From the NCBI GenBank assembly GCA_034440575.1, contig JAOTOL010001511.1, positions 124,001-188,000 of the forward strand: a stretch of 64,000 nt of DNA. The letters run 5' to 3'. Positions 1 to 10,256 of this stretch are shown here, one piece after another. A model generated the notes under the pieces. The model was not told the DNA's origin, ran no database searches, and saw nothing but the letters and a program-made list of their open reading frames with translations. This DNA comes from Imbricaverruca yamaguchii. Its lineage: Eukaryota > Arthropoda > Thecostraca > Neoverrucidae. Each line of letters opens with the position of its first letter. Within the stretch, counting starts at the first letter, position 1. The position numbers were made by a program, and so were the translations under genes.

Positions 1-133
1 GGGTACATGTCGGACCTGAGTCACGGGTACACCTGGTCACAGCTCGGGGTACATGTCGGACCTGAGTCACGGGTACACCTGGCCACAGATCGGCACACGT
101 CTGACTTGAGTCATGGGCACGCATGACCACAGC
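1..133. repeat. Short direct repeat, about 47-bp unit, 2.7 copies
   Basis: Two near-identical units start at positions 1 and 48 (both begin GGGTACATGTCGGACCTGAG), followed by a diverged third copy. The sequence is non-coding and probably intronic to the + strand encore-family gene. Confidence 0.8.
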
Positions 134-229
134 TAGTTCCGGTCAATGCATCTTAGTTCCCGAATAGCCAACGGATGGTTCGCCAATGCGGTTTTGTTCG
201 GTAACAAGGCTTTCCGCATAATTGTACTG

Positions 230-1085
230 ATTTGCGTGCGGTTTGGGCCTGTGATTCTGTGGTGTGGCGGATTTTTTTTTGTGCGTGGCAGGTTGGTTTG
301 TGGACTGGTTCTGTGGTGTGACGAGTTGGTTCGCCGTCTGGTTCTTTAGTGCGACATTAGTATGTGCGCTGATTCTGTTGTGTGATGGGTTGATCTTCGA
401 CCAGGTTCTACGGTGTGACGGGTTGGTCTGGGGTCTGACTATGTGGTTATGTGGTGTAATGTGTGGTTCTGTGGTATTGCGTGAGACGAAATGTACGACC
501 CTCAATATACCAGGAGGTGCTGAGTTTACATCAAAAGTAGTGTTAGGGATTATGCTATATTACTCAACGTTTCGGCCAGGGGCCATCGTCAGGAGTGGCC
601 TCCATCGTCTCCTGACGATGGCCCCTGGCCGAAACGTTGAGTAATATAGCATAATCCCTAACGCTACTTTTGATGTAAACTCAGCACCTCCTGGTATATT
701 GAGGGTCGTACATTTCGTCTCACGCAATGTCTAAAACCCAGGAGCACTTAAGAGCCATTCTTCGTTGTATTAAAGTTATGTGGTAAGACGGGTTTGCGTA
801 TGGTCTGGCTGTGGTTATGTGGTGTGACGGGTTGGTCTGCGGTCTAGCAATCTCGTTCTGTGGTGTAATGCCTGGTTCTTCGGTGTGACGGGTTTGTATG
901 TTTTCTGGTTCTACGGTGTAACGGGTTGGTATGTGACCTGGTTCTACGGTATGACGGGTTGGTCTGTGGTCTGGTTCCTAGGTGCGATGGGTTAGTCTGT
1001 GGTCTGACGATGTGGTTATGCGTTGTAATGTGTGGTGCTGTGATGTAACTGGTCGGTCTGTGACCGGGTTGTGCGGGGTGACACA
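230..1085. repeat. Degenerate G/T-rich minisatellite, unit about 30 bp
   Basis: Imperfect repeats of a unit like GGTCTGTGGTCTGGTTCTAC followed by GGTGTGACGGGTT run on both sides of the palindrome at 476-728. The right end stops about 20 bases before the acceptor of the first visible exon (1101). Open frames here are by-products of the repeat. Confidence 0.7.
476..728. repeat. Near-perfect 120-bp inverted repeat (fold-back)
   Basis: Arms 476-595 and 609-728 are reverse complements with one mismatch (T opposite C near position 540). They are separated by a 13-base spacer at 596-608. The element sits inside the G/T-rich array. No coding potential or clear target-site duplication is seen. It could be a fold-back/MITE-like element, a source of long hairpin RNA, or an inverted-duplication assembly artefact. 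Confidence 0.9.
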
Positions 1086-1100
1086 CTAGTCCGTCGGCAG

Positions 1101-1182
1101 GTTCCGGGACCTCCTGCGCGAGGACGGTGACGAGCCGAAGCGGCTGCTGAAGCGCGACGGCATCCTGGGCCACTACTCCAGG
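1101..1182 (+). CDS. enc: encore/R3HDM-family protein, exon upstream of SUZ domain
   Basis: The acceptor is GTCGGCAG before 1101 and the donor is GTAGGT after 1182. The exon enters with one base of a split codon, then 27 codons beginning FRDLLREDGDEPKRLLKRDG, and ends in phase 0, matching the next exon. In R3HDM/encore/ARPP21 proteins the stretch after the R3H domain, rich in L, K and R around a KRD element, looks like this. The R3H domain itself must be encoded left of the window. This short exon alone would be weak evidence; identification rests on the following exons. Confidence 0.8.
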
Positions 1183-1417
1183 GTAGGTCGCCGGCTGCGA
1201 GACATGACGCCTATTCGGCGGAACGCCTCCGTGTAGAGCTCGGCGCCGCCGCCTGGCATTGCGCCGTTTAGGCCCGGCGCGTCCCGCGGAGCCTTATGCG
1301 TTCACTGTATGAGACAATGCGAGATAACGGTGCAGTGTGTTGGAAAGTGATTCCCGTCACTGCGTGCTGGAGGCGGTCAGACTTCACCGTCTGCAGCGGC
1401 GCTGATGCCGGCCGGCG

Positions 1418-3103
1418 TGAGCTGTGGGTGTCTGACGACTGCTCCCTGAGGGTGCTCGAGCTGTGGGTGTCTGACGACTGCTCCCTGAGGGTGCTCGAGC
1501 TGTGGGTGTCTCTGACGACTGCTCTCTGAGGGTGCTCGAGCTGTGGGTGTCTGACGACTGCTCCCTGAGGGTGCTCGAGCTGTGGGTGTCTCTGACAACT
1601 GCTCGCTAAGGGTGCTCGAGCTGTGGGTGTCTCTGACGACTGCTCTCTAGGGGTGCTCGAGCTGTGGGTGTCTGACGACTGCTCTCTAGGGGTGCTCGAG
1701 CTGTGGGTGTCTCTGACGACTGCTCTCTGAGGGTGCTCGAGCTGTGGGTGTCTGACGACTGCTCGCTAAGGGTGCTCGAGCTGTGGGTCTCTGACGACTG
1801 CTCTCTGAGGGTGCTCGAGCTGTGGGTGTCTCTGACGACTGCTCTCTGAGGGTGCTCGAGCTGTGGGGATGCTCTGACGACTGCTCTCTGAGGGTGCTCG
1901 AGCTGTGGGTGTCTCTGACGACTGCTCTCTAGGGGTGCTCGAGCTGTGGGTGTCTCTGACGACTGCTCTCCCTGAGGGTGCTCGAGCTGTGGGTGTCTGA
2001 CGACTGCTCTCTAGGGGTGCTCGAGCTGTGGGTGTCTCTGACGACTGCTCTCTAAGGGTGCTCGAGCTGTGGGTGTCTCTGACGACTGCTCTCTGAGGGT
2101 GCTCGAGCTGTGGGTGTCTCTGACGACTGCTTCTGGGGTGCTCGAGCTGTGGGTGTCTCTCTGAGGGTGCTCGAGCTGTGGGTGTCTCTGACGACTGCTC
2201 TCTAGGGTGCTCGAGCTGTGGGTGTCTGACGACTGCTCTCTAGGGGTGCTCGAGCTGTGGGTGTCTGACGACTGCTCTCTGACGACTGCCTAGGGTGCTC
2301 GAGCTGTGGGTGTCTCTGACGACTGCTCTCTAAGGGTGCTCGAGCTGTGGGTCTCTGACGACTGCTCTCTGAGGGTGCTCGAGCTGTGGGTGTCTCTGAC
2401 GACTGCTCTCTGAGGGTGCTCGAGCTGTGGGTGTCTCTGACGACTGCTCTCTAGAGGGTGCTCGAGCTGTGGGTGTCTGACGACTGCTCTCTGAGGGTGC
2501 TCGAGCTGTGGGTGTCTGGTCGAGCTGTGGGTGTCTCTGACGACTGCTCGCTAAGGGTGCTCGAGCTGTGGGTGTCTGACGACTGCTCTCTAAGGGTGCT
2601 CGAGCTGTGGGTCTCTGACGACTGCTCTCTGAGGGTGCTCGAGCTGTGGGTGTCTCTGACGACTGCTCTCTGGGGTGCTCGAGCTGTGGGTGTCTGACGA
2701 CTGCTCTCTGAGGGTGCTCGAGCTGTGGGTGTCTCTGACGACTGCTGCTCTAGAGGGTGCTCGAGCTGTGGGTCTCTGACGACTGCTCTCTGAGGGTGCT
2801 CGAGCTGTGGGTGTCTGACGACTGCTCTCTCTAAGGGTGCTCGAGCTGTGGGTCTCTGACGACTGCTCTCTGAGGGTGCTCGAGCTGTGGGTGTCTCTGA
2901 CGACTGCTCTCTAGGGGTGCTCGAGCTGTGGGTCTCTGACGACTGCTCTCTGAGGGTGCTCGAGCTGTGGGTGTCTCTGACGACTGCTCTCTGAGGGGTG
3001 CTCGAGCTGTGGGTGTCTCTGACGACTGCTCTCTAGGGGTGCTCGAGCTGTGGGTGTCTGACGACTGCTCTCTAGGGGTGCTCGAGCTGTGGGTGTCTCT
3101 ACC
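1418..3103. repeat. Intronic minisatellite, unit about 38 bp, about 44 copies
   Basis: Units read GTGCTCGAGCTGTGGGTGTC then TCTGACGACTGCTCTCTGAG, with small indels between copies. Each unit carries the palindrome GCTCGAGC. The array fills much of the intron between exons 1101-1182 and 3944-4048. It does not include either splice junction. Open frames on both strands across it are repeat artefacts. Confidence 0.95.
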
Positions 3104-3518
3104 GGCTGCATGGTCCTGAACCGATACTGCAGCCGCTGCATTGACGGCACCAATACGCCAGAGCGGGATATCGGTTAGGTTATGGCGAAATGTAAAGATA
3201 TGCGATCTTGTGTCCGGCGGGTTGAGGGCTGAGGGTTGAACAAGGGAAGCTGAGCACGCTCACCCGGTAATCTCCCAATTGGCCTCATGCTGTGTGGGAG
3301 TACTTCAGCCGTGTCGCGCTGGCTGAGATTTCCTCCGCAGAAGTAATATCGGGCTCCAACATACCTATCATCGACCGGCTGGGTAATAGACTCAACTGAT
3401 AATTTCACGCTGGCGGCGCTCGCTGCGTCCACCATATCAACGACGTTAATTGAACTTAGCAGAGTAGGCGTGCCGTTATAAATATAGCCTCTGTGTCCTA
3501 TGCTGCCTGGGTATGTGT
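3104..3518. other. Intron sequence, no feature recognised
   Basis: Unique-looking intron between the 38-bp array and the pyrimidine tract. I see no coding, RNA or transposon signal. Confidence 0.5.
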
Positions 3519-3720
3519 ATTTCTATCTCTCTCCCTCTCACCCTCTTCCTCCCCCTCCCCTTCTTCCTCTCTCGCTGTCTCTCCCCATCCCTCCCCGGCT
3601 CCCCTCTCCATCTCCCCCTCTACCACTCTCCATTCTCTCTCGCTCGGTATCTCTCCCTCCTTCCACTTTTCAGTATTTCTTGCCATCTCTGTTTGGTTCT
3701 TTCCTTCTTTCTTTTGCTCT
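3519..3720. repeat. Pyrimidine-rich tract (CT/TCC)
   Basis: About 200 bases almost free of purines on the + strand, with runs of CTCTCC and CCTC. The tract could form triplex (H-DNA). It lies upstream of the exon 3944 acceptor but too far away to be its polypyrimidine tract. Confidence 0.8.
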
Positions 3721-3735
3721 ATATTGTTTGCATAT

Positions 3736-3910
3736 ATGACAACGTGCTTGACACCACGTACGTCGCCATGTATGTCATGTATGACACCATGTGTTGCCAT
3801 GTATGGCACCATGTGTGACACCATATATCGAACCATGCGTGACACCATGCCTTGTATGACACCATGTGTTTAGTCATCCATGGCATCACGTGTGACTGAG
3901 TACCATATGG
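3736..3910. repeat. Short imperfect repeat around ACACCATGTRTG
   Basis: Repeated TGACACCATGTGT-like words of 12-24 bases in the 200 bases before exon 3944-4048. Copies are diverged and the array stops about 35 bases before the acceptor. Confidence 0.6.
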
Positions 3911-3943
3911 TGGAGACCATTCACAATATGCTTCCTTCTTCAG

Positions 3944-4048
3944 AGCTTCGATAGCCAGAGCTCACTGGACTCGCGACGCAGCAAGAGCTTCGAAGAACGA
4001 GAGGTGGAGTACAAAAAGGCCCGCACGAGAATCTTCAATAATCAGGAG
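3944..4048 (+). CDS. enc: encore/R3HDM-family protein, SUZ-domain exon
   Basis: Thirty-five codons in phase 0 at both ends (acceptor TTCTTCAG, donor GTGCGT). The translation starts SFDSQSSLDSRRSKSFEERE and continues into a VEYKKARTRIF core. SFEEREVEYKKARTRIF is the signature of the SUZ domain, which in R3H-SUZ proteins follows the R3H domain and binds RNA; encore is a cytoplasmic post-transcriptional regulator in the fly germline. This exon is the best single identifier of the gene. Its moderate codon bias contrasts with the extreme G/C wobble of the later exons. Confidence 0.93.
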
Positions 4049-4755
4049 GTGCGTGGGAGCTCACTACCTTTTTCTCTTTTGTTGGCCTTCATCTAACTGC
4101 GGAAGCCCCCATTTTCAGGATGGAGCGTGGCATGCAGGCATGCCAAGGTGTCGGTTTTCCTGGTGTTGCTGCCATTGGCAGGCGGTCTGAGCGCCGGTAA
4201 ACGAGACCACCAAGCTGTATCGAATTGGTACGTGTCGGTGTCTTATTGCTGAGGAGCAGGATGCGAGATATTGCGATGCAGTGGGCGGTTTCCGTGTCAG
4301 CATCCAGCGTCTGTTGACAAATATCCCGGCATGTTTCACACTATCAATTGTTAATAAACAGCGGCGTTCAATTTTGTTCAGTTTATTGCTCCGTTTGTAG
4401 TGGAGCAGAATGCGTGGGCGAATAGACGTGCCGAGTTTATCGACGGAGGCCTGGTTCGCAAGAGGTAGAACAACTTCATCTTGGTAAGTTGACGGCGCAA
4501 CGGAGTGAGTAGAGCGGCAGCACTTCTGACGAACGTCACATCCGGTATTCAATCGGCGCGCGGAGGCCATCTGCTGGCCGATGGAAAATGCGCCACGCAG
4601 TAGCCTGTGATGGCCCGTCCGCGCGGGATGCGTACAAATGAGTCACACCGGAAACACGTCCGGAGGTGGGCCGTGTCGCGGTGCACGTTTTGACCTGAGC
4701 GGGGCCGTCGGGCGGCACAGTGGTGGGTATTCTCCGGACCCGAACCGCGCCGACT
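4049..4755. other. Intron, no feature recognised
   Basis: Start of the 1.65-kb intron between the SUZ exon and exon 5703. No conserved coding stretch or repeat is seen; the open frames are short and unrelated to known domains. Confidence 0.5.
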
Positions 4756-4812
4756 TTATCTTTCTCTTTCTCTTTCCCTTTCTCTTTCCCTTTCTCTTTC
4801 TCTTTCTCTTGT
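4756..4812. repeat. (TTTCTC)n microsatellite
   Basis: About nine hexamer copies of TTTCTC/TTTCCC on the + strand within the intron. The 500 bases that follow, up to the small retroposon at 5316, hold nothing I recognise. Confidence 0.9.
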
Positions 4813-5315
4813 CGAGTCATATCGAGCGCGCTGGCAATTTTGATATCAAATATGTGATGGTGGTGCGTCGTGGAACTGCATGTCTGGCAGCGCTGCTGAC
4901 CGTTTTACTTACAGGCGGCTCTGTGCCTGGTGTGTCTCAGTGTTGATCGCGAGGTTTTCGATCCGAGCGTTACCAACGCTATAGCGTTACGTGTTGAGCT
5001 CAAGCATCAGCGTCGCCGGCGTTTAGCTTCTAGTCTAAACAATCACACGTCTTTGCGAGGCGTGCAGCTACGCTGGTGACGGGACGTGACGCTGATGTTC
5101 TGTACGCCGAATGGCGCCAGCGAAGCTAGAATCTCTAGCGGCTGGCGAGGCTTCAACCAGGTACCTGGCGATTACCGCGAAGCTCCCAGAGGGCGCGACC
5201 CCCACTCGGCTACTGACTCAGCGAAAGCTCCCAGAGGGAAACACGCGGTCCGCGCTCAGCTTCTGACTCGGCGGAGGTGCCACCTGCCCATTGCCTGTGT
5301 TGTGTGCCAAGTGTC

Positions 5316-5373
5316 GGGGAATAGGCGGTGATTGACCAATGAAATCGATGCGCCCTTAAGCCCGGATAACTAA
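5316..5373 (+). mobile_element. Mini-retroposon (hairpin-tail family), copy a
   Basis: A 58-bp insert lies between direct repeats CAAGTGTC (5308-5315 and 5374-5381), probably the target-site duplication. It contains the family tail ATCGATGCGCCCTTAAGCCC. A stem can form between GGCG and CGCC, with an inner GATT/AATC stem. Related copies occur at 11157, 11283 (-), 15636, 26129, 46752 (-) and 60038 (-). Confidence 0.75.
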
Positions 5374-5455
5374 CAAGTGTCTGGAAAGTGCACTGGCTAG
5401 CTGTTGACACACCCCACCTCGTAGCCGGGCTCCGCAGGGTTGAAGTGTGACGGTG

Positions 5456-5702
5456 TGTGTGCCGCAGGAGCTCGAGTGTGACGGTGTGTGATGGTGGGTG
5501 ACGGTGCGTGACGCCTGTGCCGCAGCAGCTGGATGTGACAGTGTGCGACACCTGTGCCACAGCAGCTGGTGTGTGCCGGTGTGTGCCGCAGCAGCTGGAT
5601 GTGACGGTGTGTGCCGCCTGTGCCGCAGGAGCTCAAGTGTGACGTTGTGTGACACCTGCGCCGCAGCAGCTGATGTGACGGTGTGTGTCGCCTGTGCCGC
5701 AG
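5456..5702 (+). repeat. Array built from the acceptor of exon 5703
   Basis: Irregular units contain the splice acceptor plus exon start: GTGCCGCAG followed by GAGCTCGAGTGTGACGG, or the variant CAGCTGGATGTGACGG. Near copies occur around 5460, 5518, 5563, 5586, 5622, 5662 and finally at the real acceptor, 5702/5703. Several copies keep an intact CAG. See the findings on splice-junction minisatellites. Confidence 0.85.
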
Positions 5703-5994
5703 GAGCTCGAGTGTGACGGCTGGCAGGCGGCGGACGGCCGCGGCGGCTGGCTGGACGAGCCGTGTCGGCGCCAGATGCCGTCCAAGGCGCACTCTGTCGA
5801 CCAGCCGCCGCGCCACGCCCGCCTCAACAAGGGCGACTCGCTGGAGAGCGGCCACTCGCTGCGCGTGGCGGCCGCCATGCGCGCGCCCGGCGTCTCCAAG
5901 TCGCACAGCTTCGGCGGCTACACGGGCGCACCGCTCAGCCACGGCGACGTCGGCGGCAACCAGTCGGGCGGCGGCTCGCGGCTGGCCAAGCAAG
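5703..5994 (+). CDS. enc: encore/R3HDM-family protein, post-SUZ exon
   Basis: Acceptor GTGCCGCAG, donor GTCAGC; 97 codons plus one base (phase 1). It begins ELECDGWQAADGRGGWLDE and includes KAHSVDQPPRHARLNKGDSL, with VSKSHSFGGY near the end. The S-H/D-SFGG motif is conserved after the SUZ domain in R3HDM proteins. Third positions are almost all G or C. A +-strand open frame running past 5994 to 6518 is intron read-through: the GT donor, and the phase-1 fit to exon 6762, argue for splicing here. Confidence 0.9.
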
Positions 5995-6761
5995 GTCAGC
6001 GCGCGCCGGAGCGGCAGCGGCCGGCACCGGACCGGCCGGATGGCGGGCTGTGCCCATGGCCGGCTGATGGGTGCAGGTGTCACGTGGTGGTGTGGTGGCG
6101 TCCTGTGCAACTTCCCACACTGCCGGATGATGTGGTGGTGGTAGACTGCGGAAGAGCCCTTGGCTCTTTTAACACTCGCTCGGCTACTTTGCTGTATAGT
6201 ACAACCGCTCTGTTACACCGAGTGGTCACGGGGTCCTGGAAGCTAGCGCGCGTGAAGAGAGTCACGAGCCAGCAACCGTTGGGCTGCGAGAAGGACGCGC
6301 TGGCCGGTCGACATCCGGCTGTGTCGAGCCGTGCTGCGTCCGGTCTGACTTGTCGCCTCGATGACCGTTGGAGCCGTGATGTATGCTGTGATCTCGTGGA
6401 GTCTGGTGTCCCATCTGACATGGCCGGCTGCGACATACTGACTTGCAATGTGCTGTTATGGCCTGCTGGTGTAGCTGCGACGTGTCGGATGAGGAGGAGG
6501 GGGAGGCAGTCATCGTGAGAGTTGTCGGTTGCGTCGTATGACCTGACCTGGGGCAGCTCGGTTATGTGATGCGTAACCTGGCATAAATTGTCTTGCGTGA
6601 GTGTGCCTGTGTGGGTGTGCGTGTATGCATATGTGCAGCTGTGCAGTTTTGTGACTATGAGAGGTGTGAGTGTGCACTGATGTGCTATGCCGTCTGCAGG
6701 TGGTGGGTGTTGTTCGCAGTTTGATGTGTGTGTGTGACGAGCCGACCCGGCCCCGCTTCAG
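5995..6761. other. Intron, no feature recognised
   Basis: Unique intron of 767 bases. The open frames on both strands have no domain resemblance. Confidence 0.5.
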
Positions 6762-6871
6762 ACTCGTCGGCCAGCAGCGTGTCCCGGCTGAGTCCGTCCA
6801 GCGGATACAAGACGGCGTCCGTCAGTCAGGTGACTCTGGACTCCACGCCGTCTCCGACCTCGCACAACCAG
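6762..6871 (+). CDS. enc: encore/R3HDM-family protein, Ser-rich exon
   Basis: Two bases complete a split GAC codon, then 36 codons reading SSASSVSRLSPSSGYKTASV and on to a PSPTSHNQ end, phase 0. The acceptor is CCCCGCTTCAG and the donor CAG|GTCAGT. The low-complexity Ser-rich composition fits the disordered region after the SHSFGG motif. The exon's 3' end and donor are the template of the array that follows. Confidence 0.85.
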
Positions 6872-7625
6872 GTCAGTGCCGTCCCCCGACCTCCCACCAA
6901 CAGGCGTCAGTGCCAGAGCCAACCTTCCACAGCCAGGTCAGTACCGTCCCCCGACTCCCACAGACAGGTCAGTACCAGACCCAACCTTCCACAGCCAGGT
7001 CAGTACCGTCCCCCGACCTCCCACCAACAGGCGTCAGTGCCAGAGCCAACCTTCCACAGCCAGGTCAGTACCGTCCCTCCCGACCTCCCACAACAGGCGT
7101 CAGTGCCGACCAACCTTCACAGCCAGGTCAGTACCGTCCCGACCTCCCACAACAGCGTCAGTCGCCAACCTTCCACAGCCAGGTCAGTACCGTCCCCCGA
7201 CCTCCCACACCAGGTCAGTGCCGCCACCTCCACAACCAGGTCAGTGCCGCCCCGACCTCCCACCAACAGGCGTCAGTGCCAGAGCCAACCTTCCACAGCC
7301 AGGTCAGTACCGTCCCCCGACCTCGCACAACCAGGTCAGTACCGTCTCCGACCTCGCACAACCAGGTCAGTGCCGTCCCCCGACCTCCCACAAACAGGCG
7401 TCAGTGCCAGAGCCAACCTTCCACAGCCAGGTCAGTGCCGGAGCCAACGTTCCACAACTAGATCAGTACCAGACCCAACCTTCCACAGCCAGGTCAGTAC
7501 CGTCCCCCGACCTCCCACCAACAGGCTTCAGTGCCAGAGCCAACCTTCCACAGCCAGGTCAGTACCGTCCCCCGACCTCCCACAGCCAGGTCAGTACCGT
7601 CCCTGACCCCGACCTCCCACGGTCA
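6872..7625 (+). repeat. Array built from the donor of exon 6762-6871
   Basis: About 750 bases of units near 30 and 64 bp, each containing CGCACAACCAGGTCAGT or a variant such as CCACAGCCAGGTCAGTACC. The exon end plus the 5' splice site CAG|GTCAGT is thus repeated about fifteen times. An alternate unit, CAACAGGCGTCAGTGCC, has lost the GT. Pyrimidine-rich CCAACCTTCCACAGCCAG before each GT makes many copies look like joined acceptor-donor sites. Long open frames in all three + frames are repeat artefacts. Confidence 0.95.
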
Positions 7626-8347
7626 GGTGTGGCCATGCTGGCCGGCTGTGCCGCCGGACTCGTCAAGTCGCAAAGTGGGCAAGTTTCCGCCTGGCCGCCG
7701 GCTGTTACGCGGCCGCGTCGGGCCGCTGATGTCCGGACGGACAGTCCGGCAAAACCGGCTAAGTGCTGCTCAATTATGCCCGTCTAACCAAGTGGCCTCC
7801 TGGTCGTGACATTACCATAATCCCATGTCATTGGCTCGCAATGTCTCATTGAGTGGCGATCTGGAGCAGTTATAAAAGTTCGGCCGGCGAGTTCGGTATC
7901 TGGAATGGCGGCCCGAGCCGTTACAGACGTGTTCTGGTCGCTGCTGGAAGGCTGGTTGACTTCAAATGTGGCCTTGTGGTGAGAGGTCGACAGGTCTGGT
8001 GACGATGACTGAAATTGAAATCCACTCCCGGTCCCAGCGGCGGCGAGCGTGATGCTTTTACCGTGAATAGTTCAGGGACCCAAAATGAAATTTAAATTTG
8101 AGATGGCACGTGCTCAATATTTTCCGAGTGGCCGCCGTTAGTCGGAATTTATAACCTCGCAGCGATTGCACGGGCAGCGAGCTGGTTCGATATGTATTTA
8201 TATGTCGTGAAATTCGGAGACTTGTGTAATGACTGAACGATAGGTTATAAACTGCTGCGTGCGCTATGAAATGGTCGCTGCGTAGAGTGGAACGGTCGGT
8301 TGCAATGTCTGCCGCCGGGGTAGTCCGATAACTGCCGACTGTTGGGT
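7626..8347. other. Intron, no feature recognised
   Basis: Unique sequence between the donor array and the 19-bp minisatellite. No coding or RNA signal is seen. Confidence 0.5.
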
Positions 8348-8540
8348 GCTGACGTCTGGCAACAGTGCCGACGTTTGGCAACAGTGCCGACGTCTGGCAA
8401 CAGTGCCGACGTCTGGCAACAGTGCCGACGTCTGGCAACAATGCCGACGTCTGGCAACAGTGCCGACGTCTGGCAACAATGCCGACGTCTGGCAACAGTG
8501 CCGACGTCTGGCAACAGTGCCGACGTCTGGCAGTAGTGCC
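8348..8540. repeat. Minisatellite, 19-bp unit, 10 copies
   Basis: The unit is GCCGACGTCTGGCAACAGT with few changes. Because 19 is not a multiple of 3, it opens frames on both strands; these are not genes. Confidence 0.95.
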
Positions 8541-9145
8541 GACCTGTGGCAGGATCGCGTCACGCGCCGCCGGTTGCGCGCGTGACGGCCGCGCCGTGTG
8601 CCGAGTGTGTACCGGTGTAGCGGGCATCAGCCCGAAGCCAGCCGGGGGCCAACGCGCACGGACGCCGGCTGAGCGGGTGGTCGCCGGACACGTCGCGTGT
8701 ACCGGCCACGTTACCGGGGCGGCCGCGGGCCGCGGAGGCGGCGGACGTCCAAGCAGCCGGCCGTGTCGATAGCGCCGGCCGGCCGCCGGACGGCTGTTGC
8801 GGCCGACGGTGAGGCTGCCGTAGAGCTGCCGGCGGGTGGCGATCAATCACGCGGCCGAGTGCGGTCGGCCGGCGCTGCGCCGGTGGTGGCGGCCGCCGCC
8901 CCGACAGGTTCGCCGCCCAAGCTCGGCCGATCGACCGGCGTGGCCGAGCGACCCGGCAGCCAGCGTGGCGGCTGTCCCGAGCCGGCGTCACGTCACGTCA
9001 CGCCGGCGTAACTGTCAGGCGTCGGCTCCGACTGGTGGCCGGCCGTGTGTCCACTTGTGGAGAGATTCTGGCCGTGGCTCGCTGGCGTCGGGCCGATGCG
9101 GCGCGATGGCCAGCCGCCGCGGTGGGAGTGTTTGTCGCGGCCGCC
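8541..9145. other. Very GC-rich intron, no feature recognised
   Basis: CpG- and CCGGCC-rich intron before exon 9193. The long open frames on both strands follow from the composition. A regulatory CpG-rich element is possible but nothing specific is visible. Confidence 0.4.
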
Positions 9146-9150
9146 GTGTG

Positions 9151-9192
9151 ACCCGACCCGACCTGACCTGACCTGACCTGACCCGACCGCAG
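9151..9192 (+). promoter_or_regulatory. Repeated CTGAC branch-point-like motifs and acceptor
   Basis: About six tandem copies of ACCTG/ACCCG lead directly into the acceptor GACCGCAG at 9192. Each CCTGACC contains the CTGAC/CTRAC branch-point consensus 10-40 bases upstream of the AG, so the branch site itself appears to have been multiplied. Confidence 0.5.
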
Positions 9193-9762
9193 GCCAGCTA
9201 CAGCCTGGACGAGACGACGGCGGGCGGCCGCGCCGACTGCCAGCCGGTGCTGTGGGCCGTCTCCAACCTGGAGGACGTGCCGCCCGGCTCGGTCATCATC
9301 GACCCGCACTCCGGCCAGCCGTACCTCAACGCCGACCGCACCGTCTACCGCTACAACCCGGCCAACCCGCCGCAGCTGGCGACGGCCGCGCCGCCGCCGC
9401 CGCCGCCGCCTCCGCTGCTGTCGGCGCCGGGCGGCGCCAGCCCGCCGGCCGCCCCCTACCAGCCGCAGGGTCTGGTGACCACCAGTCCGCCGGCGGCGGC
9501 TGCAGCAGCGGCAGCCGCCGCCGCCGCCGCCGCCGCTGCCGGAGGCGGTGCCGGCGGCGGCGGCTACCCGAGCCCGCCGGGCGGCGCGCTGCGCTACGTG
9601 ACTGCCGGCGCCGACGGCGTGCCGTACGTGCAGTACGTGTCGGCCGGCGGCAGCCCGCCGTCGCAGCCGGCCGGCGTGCAGTACGTGTCGCAGCCGGCCG
9701 CCGGCTACTACCCGCTGACGTCGCTGGTGGCCGGCCAGCCGCGCCCGCCCGCCCTGCACCAG
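9193..9762 (+). CDS. enc: encore/R3HDM-family protein, large conserved exon
   Basis: 190 codons, phase 0 at both ends (donor GTGAGT). The N-terminal third carries the family motif WAVSNLEDVPPGSVIIDPHS followed by GQPYLNAD, matching the PPGS-I-x-P-x-TGQP element of R3HDM1/2 and encore. Then come a Pro run, an Ala run of more than 13 residues encoded by GCN/GCC repeats, and Tyr-containing repeats (VQYVS twice). Wobble positions are almost purely G/C. The poly-Ala and poly-Pro tracts are likely length-variable. Confidence 0.93.
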
Positions 9763-10256
9763 GTGAGTGTGTGGCGGCGCGCCGGACCGGGGCGCGTCGA
9801 CCGGCCGTCAGGCGCACCTGGGCTGAAGTTGGGGGGCTGGTAGACGGGCCTGGTCGGACCGCCGCCGGCCGGCCGATAAATCCACCCTGGCCGGGCTGGG
9901 ATGAAGCGTAACAGATCTGAGTTAGCTAACGCATGACTCTGATAGTTTGGTGTTAACGTGTTGAAGCTTCTCCGAATGGCGGCATTGGTCTCTGAGCCAT
10001 TCCAAGTCCACGGCCTGCAATAACCTTGACCTGAAAAGTGTCGACATGTGTAAAGTATAGGAAGGTGCTGATCGTGTCTCTGTTTGCTCATTCGGCCGAT
10101 ATCCTAGAAAACGCTGACGCGGCTCTCAAGAGGCGCCCCCTCCTCTCCCCTCTAGTGTTAAGATCTGGTCTGTCAAAACTCCGACTGTATGTGTGATTAT
10201 CGTGGACAACTGCTCGGTCGGTGGTGGGATGAGAAGTGGCAGCGAGGCGGGTCTTC
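9763..10256. other. Intron, no feature recognised
   Basis: Unique intron between the donor at 9763 and the 46-bp array. Confidence 0.5.

Noticed and set aside
6670..7787. Overlapping + strand frames of 260-300 codons
   Set aside because: Open because of the donor-containing array. Only 6762-6871 shows exon phase and composition.
8058..8846. 262-codon - strand frame
   Set aside because: Built on the 19-bp repeat plus GC-rich intron; no conserved motif.
8998..9817. - strand frames opposite exon 9193-9762
   Set aside because: Antisense shadow of a GC3-rich coding exon; Arg/Ala-rich without any domain.
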